Of a stretch of DNA of 64,000 nucleotides, positions 42,636-54,960 are shown one piece after another. This DNA comes from Peromyscus leucopus (taxonomy: Eukaryota; Chordata; Mammalia; Rodentia; Cricetidae), in the NCBI RefSeq assembly GCF_004664715.2, contig NC_051075.1, forward strand, positions 26,220,715 to 26,284,714, read 5' to 3'. Made by a program: the position numbers and the translations under genes. Every line of letters begins with the position of its first letter. The stretch's first letter is position 1. The notes under the pieces are model-generated. The model saw only the letters and a program-made list of their open reading frames with translations. It searched no databases and was not told the DNA's origin.

Positions 42636-44989
42636 AAGGATCATAACACATAAAAATGTAATTTTTCAAATGGTAAAGTAGTGGACCAGCTCCTTTATTC
42701 GAGTCTGCCAAGTGGAGTGGATGAAAGGAAAAGATGGAATCTTTTCTCTTCCCTCTCAGGACCGTGCCCAGCCCAGAAGGGTCAGGGCTGCTACAGTTTT
42801 GGAACCTCCCTTTTCTGCATTCAACACTTAGCTTGCCTCCCCTGGGCTGGGCAGTTTCTCACTTGCTCCAGAGTGTGCTTTGGGTTGGCTCATGTCCAGG
42901 ACAAGGGATGTATCTCAAGTGCACTCGAGACTGGAAAAGGCAAAGTGCTGAGTGCTAAGCTGGAAAAAAATCCACCTTTCCTCTCATTTCCTACTCTTCA
43001 TTCAATGGCCTGTAAGAGGGTTGAGGTTGTGAATCTAAGTACCTGGACTGAGCTTCAGAGTCTTTGGCCCTAGCAGTAAACCATGAGGCAGAGAGGCACA
43101 TCAGGCCTGGAAGCCCATGCCTGTAGATTCCAGGCTCTTGGTCTCCATATGATCCTCAGGTTGGTGGAGTTTGCTTCTTACTCCAGAGGGCAGGGCCACC
43201 ATCCATATTTCCCTTCATAAGGTCTTACTGCCTGAACTCTGCCTCCCACTCAGAGGCTGTGGCTGTCACTAGGTTCTCTGACTTGTGGCTAGTTTGTATT
43301 TTCAGGCCCTCAGGGTAGTTCAGTCTCAAACAAGAGACCTCCTCTCATGATAGTGCCTATGTAAAGGCTGCTGAGATGAGAGAGTGAGAACTTACACTTA
43401 GCCTCCAAAGCTGACCAGTCACACCTAATTTTCCAACTGGGTTTGATACTTAGGGGAATTGTAAGCGTATCCTAGTCTCTTTTTGTCAAGGTCTCCTCCT
43501 GACATGTGGTTGAGACTGATGTGTTTCTTCCCCTGCTGTGGGAAGCCAGAGTGGGAGCACACACTGTTTCCTCTCCTTCAATGCATAGCATTTTGGTTTC
43601 TCTGCTTATCTCTTGGGCCGTGCCTTTCAATTCTGTGTATCTCGCTGGCCCAGGCTTATCCTTCTTTACCTGGCCAGTAAATGCTGAAGTTCCAGTCCTT
43701 ACCCTCTTCTCTTGTTACCTACTAGACATTCTTTTGGCTACCCAGTTCCATGGTTTTCCTTAGAATTGCATGTACTGATTGACATATCTTACCTGTAGTC
43801 TAGACTTATTCACTGAATCCATACTGTCTGTACCCATGCCTGTTTTACATTCTCAACCTCACTAGAAACCCAAATTGAACTTAGATAAGATTCCATACTC
43901 TAAGATTCTGCCCCTGACTCTAACATCCTTGTTATCCTTCAGTATTATTTCACTCTTAAATTCATCCTGACTTACATCTCCAAGTCTTTCAAAATCAGAA
44001 CAGTCTTCTCACTCCCAAATTTTCCTCATATTTGTGTTTATTGTCAACAAACTCTTATATTTTCAATATTTTAATTATATTGTCTCTGGATTTTCCCTTC
44101 ACTGTCTTGCTCTAACTAAACTAGAAGACTCTTGTTTTCTTACTACCTTCTGGAGTGAAAACTCTCTATCTCCCATATTATCAAACTCCATTCTCACTTC
44201 AAAACCATATCCATTTCTTCAAGTTGGCTTTTCCATAAACATTTTAATCGACAATTTTTGTATATTTATCATGTATATGTTGTATTGAAATATATACATC
44301 GTGGAATGGCTTAATCAGACTACTTAGCACATTTATTTCTGCACATACTTTTAACGTTTCTATTTTTAAAACATATTTCCTTAGAAATTTTAAAAACATA
44401 AAACTCACTGTTATTAACTAGCTTCACCATGTTGCGTGAAAATCTATTAAACACATTCTTCCCATTTAACTGAAATTTTAGCCTGCTATAGCTTCATAGA
44501 TTTTGGCAGAAAGTCTGAGATCCCTGGGGGCAGGCAGATAGCAATAACTTTACTACTTATGACACAATCAGCATCTGAGCTTGAGCATCTCATCATGTCG
44601 GCTTTTCCTCCCTCAGCTTCCCTGGAGACACTGACGATGCAATCCCATGCACATGGTGCATACATAACAGGTTTGTCAGAACTGAGGTTCCAAACCTAAC
44701 AGGGAATATATCTGCAGCTTCACAACCTTTTCCCCAGAGGAAGATGTTACCTTTATTGTGCCACCAAGATATGTGTCTGCCCCCTACACTGGAGTGAAAC
44801 ACGATACTTGCCATATTTGACTACACAATGTCTAAAAAAAAAAAGAAAGAAAGAAAAAGAAAAACAAACAAACAAACCAATCCAGTCCAGAACAACAGTT
44901 GTCCTAACACATGCAGAGATGCTAGAGACACATAAAGAATTGTCTCCCAAGACACACCCCCTCAGCTCCAGTGATCTTCTCTTGGCCTA
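42633..44989. other. Unassigned intergenic DNA (about 2.3 kb)
   Basis: No convincing repeat family, exon or promoter. Open frames at 42681-43073 and 43483-43763 have no recognisable domains. There is an A-rich AAAG/AAAC simple stretch at 44834-44877. Confidence 0.45.
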
Positions 44990-45092
44990 CATCTGTGTGT
45001 GTGTAGTGTATCTGTGTGTTGTGTGTGTAGAGTGTCTGTGTGTTGTGTGTGTAGTGTATCTGTGTGTTGTGTGTAGAGTGTATCTGTGTACA
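44990..45092. repeat. TG-rich minisatellite, unit about 26-28 bp
   Basis: Four imperfect copies of a TGTGTGTAGTGTATCTGTGT-type unit, alternating TAGTGTATC with TAGAGTGTC. Confidence 0.88.
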
Positions 45093-45111
45093 TGTTTGGC
45101 AGCTGGCTTTA

Positions 45112-45515
45112 ACTCTCAACTTGAAACAACCTAGAATCATGTGGGAAGAGAGCTTTAATGAGTGACTGTCTAGACCAGGTCGGCCTGTGGACATGTCCGT
45201 GGGGAACTGTCTTGACCCATAAGAAGACCTGCCCTAAATGCAGGGCGAAGCCTCTGGTGGCAGCCCAGGTGAAAATACATGGAAGGCTTCCTGCTGTTTT
45301 GTTCACTGGGTCTTTGCTCTCACCCTTGTTTCTCTCTGCTCTTTACTGTGGACGTGGTGTGTGCAGCTGCCTCTAGTTCTCCCTGGCTCTGGCTCTGCCT
45401 CTATGACTCCTCCACAGTCACAGACCATACCTTGATATTTTGAGCTAAAATAAGCCCTTCCTCCCTTAGTCACTTTTTGTCGGGGTATCTTGTGCAATAA
45501 CAGAAATGAACCATG
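45112..45515 (+). mobile_element. Diverged rodent MaLR/ERVL-type LTR-like element
   Basis: 'TCAACTTGAAACAACCTAGAATCATGTGGGAAGAG' at the start and 'AAATAAGCCCTTCCTCCC...GGGTATCTTGTGCAATAACAG' at the end follow the layout of 25117-25694, with a more diverged middle. Confidence 0.6.
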
Positions 45516-45537
45516 AACTTAAAACAACATGGTTTGG

Positions 45538-45828
45538 GGTGTGATCACATGCCTAGAGGTCAGAGGTCAATGCTGGGTGTCTTCTTTTGTAACTCTCCAC
45601 CTTGTTGAGACAGGGTCTGTTACTGAACCCAGGGTTTACTGATTTAGCAAGACTAGCTAGCCAATGAGCTGCAAGGATCCATATGTCTCTACCTCCTCAG
45701 TGCTAGGATTTTGCTGGAACAAACTGCTTTGCACAGCTTTGCACATGGATGCTAGGGAAACTAACTTGGTTCCTCATGCTTGTATAAGAAGCACTTTCCT
45801 GAGTAAGCCATCTCCCCGACCCTTAGCC
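45538..45828 (-). repeat. B3/B4-type composite SINE
   Basis: Reverse layout: 'CTAGAGGTCAGAGGTCAATG', 'TTGTTGAGACAGGGTCTGTTACTGAACCC', 'TGCTAGGATTTTGCTGG' and 'CCTGAGTAAGCCATCTCCCCGACCC' (the complement of a tRNA-like head). Confidence 0.75.
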
Positions 45829-46399
45829 TACTTTTTGGCTTTTTCTATATGGACTTTGTCATCAACAACATCTCCAAAATACTGATTTTAAACATTCCAA
45901 CTTTGAATGTCACCTTTGTACTTCTAATACTTTTCAGAATTACACTCTTCAGTTTCAAGTGTCTTAATACACAAACTCGGATAGTTCTCAATATCTACCT
46001 ATCCTCCTTATTCTTCTTAACCTAGCAACAGATCTATCATTATAATCAATTCTCTGCACTTACCTCTTTCTACTGCTGTCCTAAACTTCAGAATCCTCTT
46101 GAAACACAACTTCTCCCCGTATCATATACATTTGATTAATCGAGTCTCTTACCACTCTTGGAGATCACCAATTCACCACTTCAAATTTCCTCACAACCCC
46201 TCACCTCCATTTCATTAAACACTTATCCTTGTTGATTAACGTTGTCCTTTTCATTATTCATAGGTCTGACAGAAGCAATCAGCATTGCCTAGTCTCCTCT
46301 CCTCCAAATCATCGTATCTTTCCAGACACGGATTCCCACTCTTGGATTTTTCTCCTGTTATAATGGGGAAACTGGTTATTATTATAAAATCCTGTTTCA
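45829..46399. other. Unassigned intergenic DNA
   Basis: AT-rich; no recognisable element. Confidence 0.4.
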
Positions 46400-46490
46400 T
46401 TCAGACACACATAGTCACATATTGTATAATTCCACTTATTTGAAATATCCATGCATCCCAGTCAGAAAGCAGATTGGTGGATGTGGTGAA
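46400..46490 (+). mobile_element. Short ancient L1 3' fragment
   Basis: 'ACATATTGTATAATTCCACTTATTTGAAATATCC...CAGAAAGCAGATTGGTGG' matches the terminal L1M 3' block. Confidence 0.55.
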
Positions 46491-47868
46491 GTGAGAGTAA
46501 AGAGAAGAGTCGAATACAACATGGCTGCTGAGTGGGTACCTGGTTTATTCTTGGCCGTCTACCTGAATAACAGAGTGTTTCTAAAGGCAATGAGTTTATT
46601 TGGGAGTAAACAAGAGGGTTATAATCTGGGATACACAGGCCATCGGGGACCAAGAATCAATGCAAGGAGGCAGAGGTAAGAGGAAATTTGTGAAGGCAGA
46701 AGAGAGCAGTAGGTACTATTTGTTCTGAAACAGTTCATGAACAGAGACCGCGTTATTAGGCAAGTGATCTTGTATATTAGGCTAGCCGTCCTTGACTCCT
46801 GCAAGAAACCTCAGAATGGAAAGCTTTTGGGAAAAGTTGTTACAAGCTTATGAATGAAAGAGCCCTCAGGAGTTTCCGCAACAGTTTTTTTATCATAACA
46901 TGTGCATGGGGCCCCTCATTCCCAACTAATGGTTTTCTTTTTCTATTTCAGTACAGTTTGAAACAAGTGACTCGTTTGATTCTGATAATACACAGAGGGT
47001 TGAAGAAGTAACTTGGGAGCTGGATAGAGATGGTGGCTCCACAACACTGAATGGACGAAATGGCACTAATTGTTCACTTTAGGATGGCCGTCTTTGGTTA
47101 TCCAAATTTCACTTCAATATAATGAAAAATAGCCATTTCTTCTCACATTTAATTATTCTTGTCCCCTTCTCTCCTAATCATAATGGATAATAGGTAATCT
47201 TATATCACTGGTTTCTCATTTTTTTTTATTAGATGAGGCCCATCAACTCACAAGCATACTCTAATGTCTTAACTGATAATATCAATAAAACAAAAGCCTT
47301 CCCCCAATCCCTTGTGTACTGTATACACATTTTTTTTCTGGATAAATGAATTTAGATACCAACTTCCACTTCCTACTCCACTCCAGACCACGTGAGTCAG
47401 AAGCTGGAGATGGACTGCACTGTGTAGACAGATAGCAAGGAAGGCAGACAGATGACAGACATAGATCCACATATGCATGAAATTGTACATATTACATTCT
47501 GGTTACACATGTCCCTTCACTTCTGTCCTTCCACCACCATCAGCCACATTCCTCCTCCTCCCTACCGCCTTTTGCATCTTTCTGGTTTTTGATTTTGCTT
47601 TGTGACTCACTGGGTTTAATCGGGGCCACTTGTATGGGCACAGATATGGAGCTTGAGTAACTAACCAGTGGCTATGTCACTGATGACAATGTCCTCCTCT
47701 CCTCCACCAGCCCTTGACAGCTTTTAGCTCCCTCGAGTAGGGTGAGACCCATGAACCCTCCCCCATCTATGACTGAATGGTCACTGGCTCAGTTAAGTGC
47801 CCTATGTAGGCAATCCCAGTGGTCATGAGTTAGTGGGTGCCATGGCCCAGCAATGTACATCAGACATT
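46491..47868. other. Unassigned intergenic DNA
   Basis: About 1.4 kb with no clear repeat or exon. 47480-47868 may be the left part of the unclassified dispersed repeat that continues after the LTR at 47869-48230. Confidence 0.35.
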
Positions 47869-48230
47869 TGTCTTAGTTAGGATTCTATTGCTGAGAAGGG
47901 ACACCATGACCACAGTAACTCTTATAAAGGAACACATTTCATTGGGGGTGGTGGCTTACAGTTCAGAGGTTTAGTCCATTGTTGTTATGGTGGAAAGCAT
48001 AGGCAGACATGATGCTGGAGAAGGAGCTGAGATCCTGAGAAGGAGCTTCATCCACAGGCAGCAAGAAGAGAATGCCACACTGAGTGTGGCTTGAGCATCT
48101 GAGACCTTAAAGCCAGCCTCTAGTGACATACTTCTTCCAACGAGACCACATCTACTCCCACAAAGCCACGCCTCCTAATAGTACCACGCCCTATTAACCT
48201 TTTGGGGCCATTTTTATTCAAACCACAGCA
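47869..48230 (-). mobile_element. MaLR solo LTR (MTD/MTE-like)
   Basis: The plus strand begins TGTCTTAGTTAGGATTC and ends TTTTTATTCAAACCACAGCA, the reverse of the MT consensus. Near full length. Confidence 0.85.
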
Positions 48231-48631
48231 GTGTTTTATAGCTGCTTCTCTACCATTCAACACTCCCATTCTTTCTACTTCCTGTTCTATGATCTTCTCT
48301 GAACCTTAAAGGAGGTGATAGTGGTACTCTATTTAACGCTGAACACTCAGTGGTGACTTGTTCCCAGTATCTTGACCAGCTATCAATCTGTATTAACTGC
48401 CATTCATTGCAGAGAGAAGGTTCTTTGATCAAAGCACTAGTATTTGGGTATCTACCTAAATATTTAGGAGACAGTTTAACATGTCCATTTAGCAAAGCAA
48501 TAGAGGTAGGTTTGCCCCTAGTTCACATCACTTCGTCAGCCACAGGCCTTTGAACAGGTTTATAGCACTAGGTGTGAACACCTGCCTACCACTGGAGCAG
48601 GCCTCAGGTCCAATAAAAATCAGTTGGTGCT
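48231..48631. other. Unclassified, possibly dispersed-repeat derived
   Basis: 'CTGCCTACCACTGGAGCAGGCCTCAGGTCC' here and 'GTGAGCACCTCTTGCCTGGCATG' after the next LTR feel like a muroid dispersed repeat, but I cannot name it. Confidence 0.35.
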
Positions 48632-48965
48632 TGTGGTGGCTTGAATGAGACATGTTTCTCCATAGTCTCAGGCATTTGAACACTTGGTCCTCATTTAGTG
48701 TTTGGGTAGATTTACATGATGTAGCCTTGTTGGAGGAAGTATGCTACTGGGGGCAGGATCTGAGATTTAAAAAGCTCCCAGCACTTCCAATTTCATCTCT
48801 GTTTCATGCTTATATACTGTTTCAGTCACCGTCCTGCTTACTGTCATGGCTCCACTCTGTCATCATGGGCTCTTATCCCTCTAGAGCCATATGCCCAAAT
48901 AAACTCTTGATTATATAAGTTGCCTTGGTCATGGTGTTTTGTCACAGCAAGAGAAAACCAGTACA
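48632..48965 (+). mobile_element. MaLR solo LTR (MT-like)
   Basis: Begins TGTGGTGGCTTGAATGAG and ends GTTTTGTCACAGCAAGAGAAAACCAGTACA with an AATAAACTC poly(A) region. Near full length. Confidence 0.85.
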
Positions 48966-49389
48966 ATTGTCCCACAAACAATCACGTTACTGTTTTACCA
49001 GTGAGCACCTCTTGCCTGGCATGTTGGTATTATAGCATGCAAGGTTTAAAGCTAGGGACAACAGTTTCTGACTTTTCTCCCCAGTTACCTGCTGGTGGGC
49101 AGGAAACGTGCAGCTCAGTTACAGCATGGTTTTCCTGTATTCTGTTACCGAAGAGTATCTTCAATAATAGGATCGCACTATGTAGTTCTGATGGTCAACC
49201 AATGGTAATGGCTATAACCTGTGTAGTTTTGGAGCCCCACAAAGCCTTCTTGGTCATCGACTCCTAGGGTGGTGTCTCACATCTGGCATTAGGATTTTCA
49301 TTTAACCCATTGCTTCGAGGATTGACATTATCAATCCATGCATGGTGCCTCCACTCAAAGTCTTTAAAATCATGTTATTAAAGTTAACT
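48966..49389. other. Unclassified, possibly dispersed-repeat derived
   Basis: Continuation of the unnamed sequence interrupted by the LTR. No coding exon seen. Confidence 0.35.
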
Positions 49390-50785
49390 TAAAACACAGT
49401 GGGTTGGGAAGCCAGCCACAGGCTTGCCCAGTGCCCATGCCCCTGGCCATCACCACTACAAGTATGTGGTGGAGAAATGGGAGAGAAGGTGAAGCACAGT
49501 GGTTAGTGCACTGTGGAGAGAGGCGGAACTGAAGACATAATGGCAGTGAGGAATAGGCTGCAATAGGTGGTCTACACTGCCACCCAGGGTCAAGTAATGC
49601 CTGGGCCTGTGTGCCACCAAGGTTCATGTCTGGGTCCATGGCCCTACTGCAACTGGGGTCTGTGTTGATGTCTGTGGCCCATGTTGCCAGAGAAGGCCGT
49701 ATGGATGCTTGTGGTCTGGTCTACCACCTGAGGTCATGTTGATGTCTGAGGGCCATACTGCTGCCAGGGCCATACTAATCTGAGTGCCCGATGCTACCCC
49801 CAAGGCCATGGTGACATCCGGACCTAAGCCAAGGGTCATGTCTGGGTCCGTGGCCCAACTACAGTCAGGGTCTGTGATGATGTCCATGGCCCGTGTTACC
49901 ACCAAAGGCCACGCAGATGTCTGGGGTCTAAGCCGCCACGTTGGTGTCTGAGGGCCATTCTGTCACTGGGACCCTACCAATCTGAGTGTCTTGTACTGCC
50001 ACCCTGGGTCATGGCGATGTGTGGGTTTGAGCTGCTGCCAAGGCCCATGTCTGGGTTGGCGGTCCTACCTCAGCTAGGATGTGTGTTGATATCTGTGGGT
50101 CCTGTTGCCATTGGAGACCATGGGAGAACTAGTCCTGCTGCCTCAGCAGGAAAAGCTGCTCCCTCCACCACTTGCTGGCTCTGACAACAGGGTTGTTGGC
50201 CCCAATGGTGTAGGCCCCCGAGACCTGGCCCTGACCCTTGCCTGAGGAGGACAGTTCCAGTGGAGGCCCAGATCGACCAATTTGGCTACCCCGCCCCAGG
50301 CCCAATCCAGGGCTTTTGAGTTGGCCCACTAACATCTATGACCTGCTGTTGTGCAGGAAGGGACTGGGTCTGTGGAACCATAGCTGCATGATTTCCATGA
50401 CCAGAGCAACAGCCGGATGTCGGAGAGAAGTTTCAGTGAGGGTCGGGGGATGATGGTGTACCAGAAGCCAGAGGCCTTGAAGTCATTGCCAATGAGACCA
50501 ACAAGTCATTGCAATGAACATTTGCAAGTTAAAGCAGTCTGGCCAGAAGGGTCTGCTGTGTGACTCACCTCAGCTCCCAAGGCCACTACAAGGAGTGGAT
50601 ATGTGATGGAGAGGCAGGGAAGACTAAGGAGCGAAATGTTATTTGTTTTTTTTTTCCCCCTGGGGGATGCTACAAGGGTGGAGGGTGGACATGGAAGATC
50701 TGGGAAATGAGTGGGCTTGGGGTGCATGATATGAAATTCCCAAGGAATCAATTAAAGGATTATAAGGGGAAAAAAGAGCACACAC
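49390..50785 (+). repeat. RMER1-like interspersed repeat with internal degenerate tandem array
   Basis: About 49610-50130 is built from diverged roughly 70-80-bp units containing GATGTCTGTGGCCCATGTTGCC-like text, an organisation I recall for rodent RMER1. The right part ends 'GAAATTCCCAAGGAATCAATTAAAGG'. A related copy lies in reverse at 53125-53955. The long minus-strand frames here come from the tandem units, not a gene. Confidence 0.65.
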
Positions 50786-51334
50786 ACACAGTGGGTTCCT
50801 ATGTGACTTCCTCATCAAGCCTCAGTTTTGGTTAACCATTCCCATATACCTTACCTTCTCTCCCACACTCCCGCACCTATTTCTCCCTTACCACACCTCA
50901 CGTTCCCTCCTTTTATTTTCATAGCACATATGTTCTGCAGTCTCCATCAGCCTTCAGGCCTCTGCTCCTGACCCCCTTGCCATTCATTTTTTTTTTCTTC
51001 TTGCTTCCAGGTCTTCTATAGACATTCCAATTTAGACAATTTTAAAAACTAGAATTTGTGATCCACATATAAGAATATGTGGCATTTGACTTTCTGGACC
51101 TTGTTACCTCACTCAGAGTTTACTTACTTGGTTCCATCCATTTTCTTGCAAATTTATGATTTTATTTTTATAGTTGAATAAAATTCCATTGTATATATGT
51201 ACCATTTGAATATCTGTTCACCTGTTGGTGCTATCTAGGCTTCTCCATTTCCTAGCTATTATGAATAGTGCAGAAATGAACACAGATGAGCTCTGTAGGA
51301 GAATACAGTGTCCTTTGAGTTCTACAGATAAGTC

Positions 51335-51882
51335 AAATGGTGTTGTAGAATATCATTTTAACTAGGCAAAGATGTGTCACTTTCGTTTATGCTGCATTTG
51401 TTTAGTGATGTAAGGATGTGTGTTTAATTATGTAAAGATATGTTGCATCTGTTTCACCTTGCCTGCTGAAGACATCTGATTTGTCTAATAAAGAGCTGAA
51501 TGACCAATAGGGAGGCAGAGAAAGGATAGGTGGGGCCAGCAAGCAGAAAGAATAAATAGGAGGAGAAACTGAGGCTTAAAAAAGAAGAAGAAAGAGAGGA
51601 AGAATGAGAGGGGAAGAGAGGAGAGAACAAAGGAGACGCCCGGGGCCAGAAGCCAGGCAAGTGCCGGCCAGCAGACACCAGAAGCAGTGAAAGTAAGATC
51701 TACAGAAAGAAAAGGAAAAAGCCCCGAGGCCAAAAGTAGATAAAGAGAAACAGGTTAAAGTTAAAAGAGCCAGCCAGAAAAGAGCTAAGCTAAGGCCGAG
51801 TGTTCAAAACTAATAATAAGTCTCTATGTCATGATTTGGGAGCTGGTTGGTGGCCCAAAAGAAAAAGCCTGGTACAATATGG
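51335..51882 (+). mobile_element. Rodent ERV solo LTR inside the L1 fossil
   Basis: The 536-bp LTR (51341-51876) begins TGTTGTAGAATATC and ends GCCTGGTACA, with 'GTCTAATAAAGAGCTGAATGACCAATAGGGAGG' in its 5' third. Flanking AAATGG and ATATGG look like a 6-bp target duplication with one change, consistent with ERV2-type integration. Relatives lie at 55720 (+) and 60402 (-). Confidence 0.8.
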
Positions 51883-52610
51883 TAGTTCTGTTTCTAGATT
51901 TATAAGAGACCCCCAAAGCTAATTTCCAAAATGGCTGCAACTTCTTTTCCCATATTTATGCCAATACACGCTGTCATTTGTTTTCTTGATGATGGTCATC
52001 CTGCGTGTGATGAGGTGAAATACTGGGAAAAGTTGTAATCTGCATTTCCAGATGGCTAGAGATTTTGAACACTTAAGTATTTACTAGCTGTTTGTGTTTC
52101 TTCTTTTGAGAACTTTCTGTTCAGTTTCCTCGCCCATTTTTAAATTGGGTTGTCTTCTTGGTATTTAGTTTCTTGAGTTCTTTATGTATTCTAGGGACCA
52201 ATCCTCTGTCAAATGTATAACTGTTAAAGATTTTCTACCATCCTGTGGGCTACCGCTTCAGTCAGTTTTGGTTTTCTGTACAGAAGCCTTTTAGTTTCAT
52301 GAGATCCTACCTACTTGTTGATTGTTGGTTCTATTTCCCTGAACTTCCACAGTCCCTCAGAAAGTCCTTCCTTACCTTTATGCACTTAAGGGCACTTCCT
52401 ACTTTTTTCTCTAGTAGTTTCTCAATAGCAGGTCTTAGGTTGAGGTCCTTGATCCATTTGGAAATGGATTGTGTGCAGGGTGAAATATAAAGATCTAGTT
52501 GCATTTTTCTGCATGTTGATATGCAGTTTTTTAAAGCAAAGTTTGTTGAAGATGCTGTCTTTTCTTGAATATGAATCTTTGGCATCTTTGTCAAAAATCA
52601 GGTAGATTTC

Positions 52611-52960
52611 TGTCCTACTTTTATTTCAGTTGCTGCGATAAATACCATAACCAAATGCAACTTGGGGAAGAAAGGATTTTTATTTTGGCTTATAGTCCAA
52701 CTGAAAGGAGTCAAGGCAGGAGCTTGAAGCATAGAGAAATGCTGATTATTGTCTTGTTCAGTTAGCTTTCTTATACAACCTAGGCCCATATACCTAGAGC
52801 TGGCACCACCCACAGTGGGCTAAGCCCTTCTATATCATTTAGCTGTTAAGAAAATGCCACACTGATATGGCTACAGGCCAATATAATCAAAACTATTCTT
52901 CAGTTCATGTTCCCTCCAACCAGTGACTCTAGGTTTGTGTGAAGTTGACAGCTGAAACTG
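52611..52960 (-). mobile_element. MaLR/ERVL-type LTR-like element inside the L1 fossil
   Basis: 'TTTCAGTTGCTGCGATAAATACCATAACCAAATGCAAC' to 'GGTTTGTGTGAAGTTGACAGC', the same family and orientation as 35868-36257. Confidence 0.72.
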
Positions 52961-53124
52961 TTTCAGAGCAGCTGCTTGGATTTATATCTATGTACTCAAT
53001 TCTACTCCATTGATATGTCTGTTTTTTGCCAATACCACGCTGTTTTAATTACTATTGCTATATAATATAACTTGAAATAAGGTATGATGATTCTTCCTGC
53101 ATTGTTATTATTATTTTTTAATAT

Positions 53125-53955
53125 TTTTTGACACAATTCTCTGGAAATTTTACATCATTTACCCCAATCCTGCTTATGTCCCAGTCCCTTCATATCCACC
53201 CCTTACTACTGCAGCATGCCCCCCCAAAAAGAATCTCCCAAAATTGAATAAAAACAAAACAAGACAAACAAAAAATACCCCCACCTTGCTTCCAACACCT
53301 CTTCATTCATCCTAGTGGCATCAGGATGATGATGTCACCCAGCATACCCTTCTGTCTAGTCAACCCCTCTCACAAAATGTTCATTGTAATGACTCATTGG
53401 TCTGCTTCAAGGCCTCTGGCACCCCATCATCACTGGACCCTCACTGAAACTCCTCTGGGATATCCTGCTGTTGCCCGGAGACATGGAGATCCTGTGGTGA
53501 TTGTTCTGCAGGACCAGTCTCTACACAAAGTCCAGCAAGTCATAGATGAAGTAGATGTCAGGGTGGGCCAAATCAAGGCCTAAGATGTGGGTCTGGGTGG
53601 TAGCTGAGCTGGTTGGTCTGGGCCATTGAACCAACCCCCTCAGGTGAAGGGCAGAGCCAACTCTCCTAGTCTCACGCCACTGGGACCAGTTCTCCTGTTG
53701 AAGTGTCCAGTGAGAGGCATGGCCAGCTATCACAGGGCCAGTGAGGGCTGGCTGGCTGAGCACAGCCCTCAGATTTCAACACACCTGGTTCCTGTGACCC
53801 CCCTGTGGTAACGTGGGCCATGGACATCACCACAGATCGAAGCGATAGCAGGAACACAGACTCAAGCATAGCTCTCTGCAGCGGGCTGGGTCCGGATGTC
53901 ACCATGGCCCTGGTGGCAGCACAGGCCACCTAGATCAGCATTGCCCTGATGTAAG
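53125..53955 (-). repeat. RMER1-like repeat, reverse copy
   Basis: The reverse complement matches 49900-50700: 'GATGGTGTACCAGAAGCCAGAGGCC'-type text, the CTCAG-rich central part and a GATGTCCATGGCCC unit. It forms a large inverted pair with 49390-50785. Confidence 0.65.
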
Positions 53956-53989
53956 ACTTATGTGTGTATCTATATCTATATATCTATAT

Positions 53990-54132
53990 CTTGATGTGTG
54001 GGGAAGGGTCTGTATAACTCTGGTTGGCCTGAAACTGGCTTTGTAGATCAAGCTAGCCTTGATCTCACAGAGATTCACTCCTCTGCCTCCCAAGTGATGG
54101 AATTAAAGGCATATGCCACCATGCCATGCCAA
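53990..54132 (-). repeat. B1 SINE
   Basis: 'GTTGGCCTGAAACTGGCTTTGTAGATCAAGC' and 'GTGATGGAATTAAAGGCATATGCCACCATGCC' are a reverse B1. Confidence 0.85.
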
Positions 54133-54960
54133 GGAAGGTTACTGATTTTTGTGTTATATATTAATTTTGTATCCTGATGAAAGTGTTGTTACAGAGTGTT
54201 TTGGGTTTCTCATTTATAAAGTCCTTTCATTTGAAAACAGATATGTTGACTTCTACTTTTTCTATTTTTAATCATTTAGTCTCTTGTCTTATTGATTTAA
54301 CTAAAGCATCAAGCACTATATTGAATTAGAATGGAGAGAGTGAACACCTCTGTCTTGTTCCCAACCCCAGTGAGAATGTTTGGGTTTTTCTCTATTTAAC
54401 ATGTGGTTGCTATAGATCCATCATATATAGTTTTTGTTATGTTGTGATATGTCCCCTTCTTCCTTAGCCTCTCAAAAGATTTTATCATGAAGGAATGCTG
54501 GATTTTGACAAAGGCCTTTTCTGCATCTATGGAGATAATCATGTGATTTCTGTCTTTGAGTGCATCTATGTGATAAATTACTGATTTATTTGTGTCAAAT
54601 CACTGAAACAAAGTCACCTTGATCGTACTTAATGATTTGTTTGATGTGATCTGGAATTTTGATTGCAGGTATTTTACTTAAAATGTTTGCCTCTGTGTTC
54701 ATTGGAGGCATCAGTCTGCAGATTTTGTTGTTTCTTTATTGGTTTTTGTTACAGGGTAACACTGGGTTCATAAAGCATTTAGAAGCATTTGTTCATTTTC
54801 TGTTTTACAGAATAATCTTAGTAGTATTGGTTTTAGTTCTTTTGAAGCTTGGAAAATTATCTAGTTCTAGAATATTTTAATGGGGATTTTTTTTTATTAC
54901 TGCTTTAATTTCATTGCTGGCTACAGATTTGTTTAGATTATTTATTTTAGTAGCCCTCCA

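Larger units (their letters stand above)
50790..54960 (-). mobile_element. Long minus-strand L1 ORF2 fossil with at least four nested insertions
   Basis: Reverse L1 sequence runs from the 3' part (about 51000-51340, 'GGTTCCATCCATTTTCTTGC', 'TAGTTGAATAAAATTCCATTG') through 51877-52610 and 52965-53110 to the ORF2 reverse-transcriptase region at 54140-54960 ('TTTGACAAAGGCCTTTTCTGCATC'). Inserts: an LTR at 51341-51876, an LTR-like element at 52611-52960, an RMER1-like copy at 53125-53955 and a B1 at 53990-54132. Every frame is disrupted. Confidence 0.82.

Noticed and set aside
42681..43073. 130-codon plus-strand frame as a gene
   Set aside because: No domain, signal or splice context recognised and no CpG island; a shifted overlapping frame is also open.
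49370..49905. Repetitive minus-strand frames with DPDMNLG/DPDMTLG-like units as a repeat protein
   Set aside because: The periodicity comes from the degenerate tandem units of the RMER1-like element.
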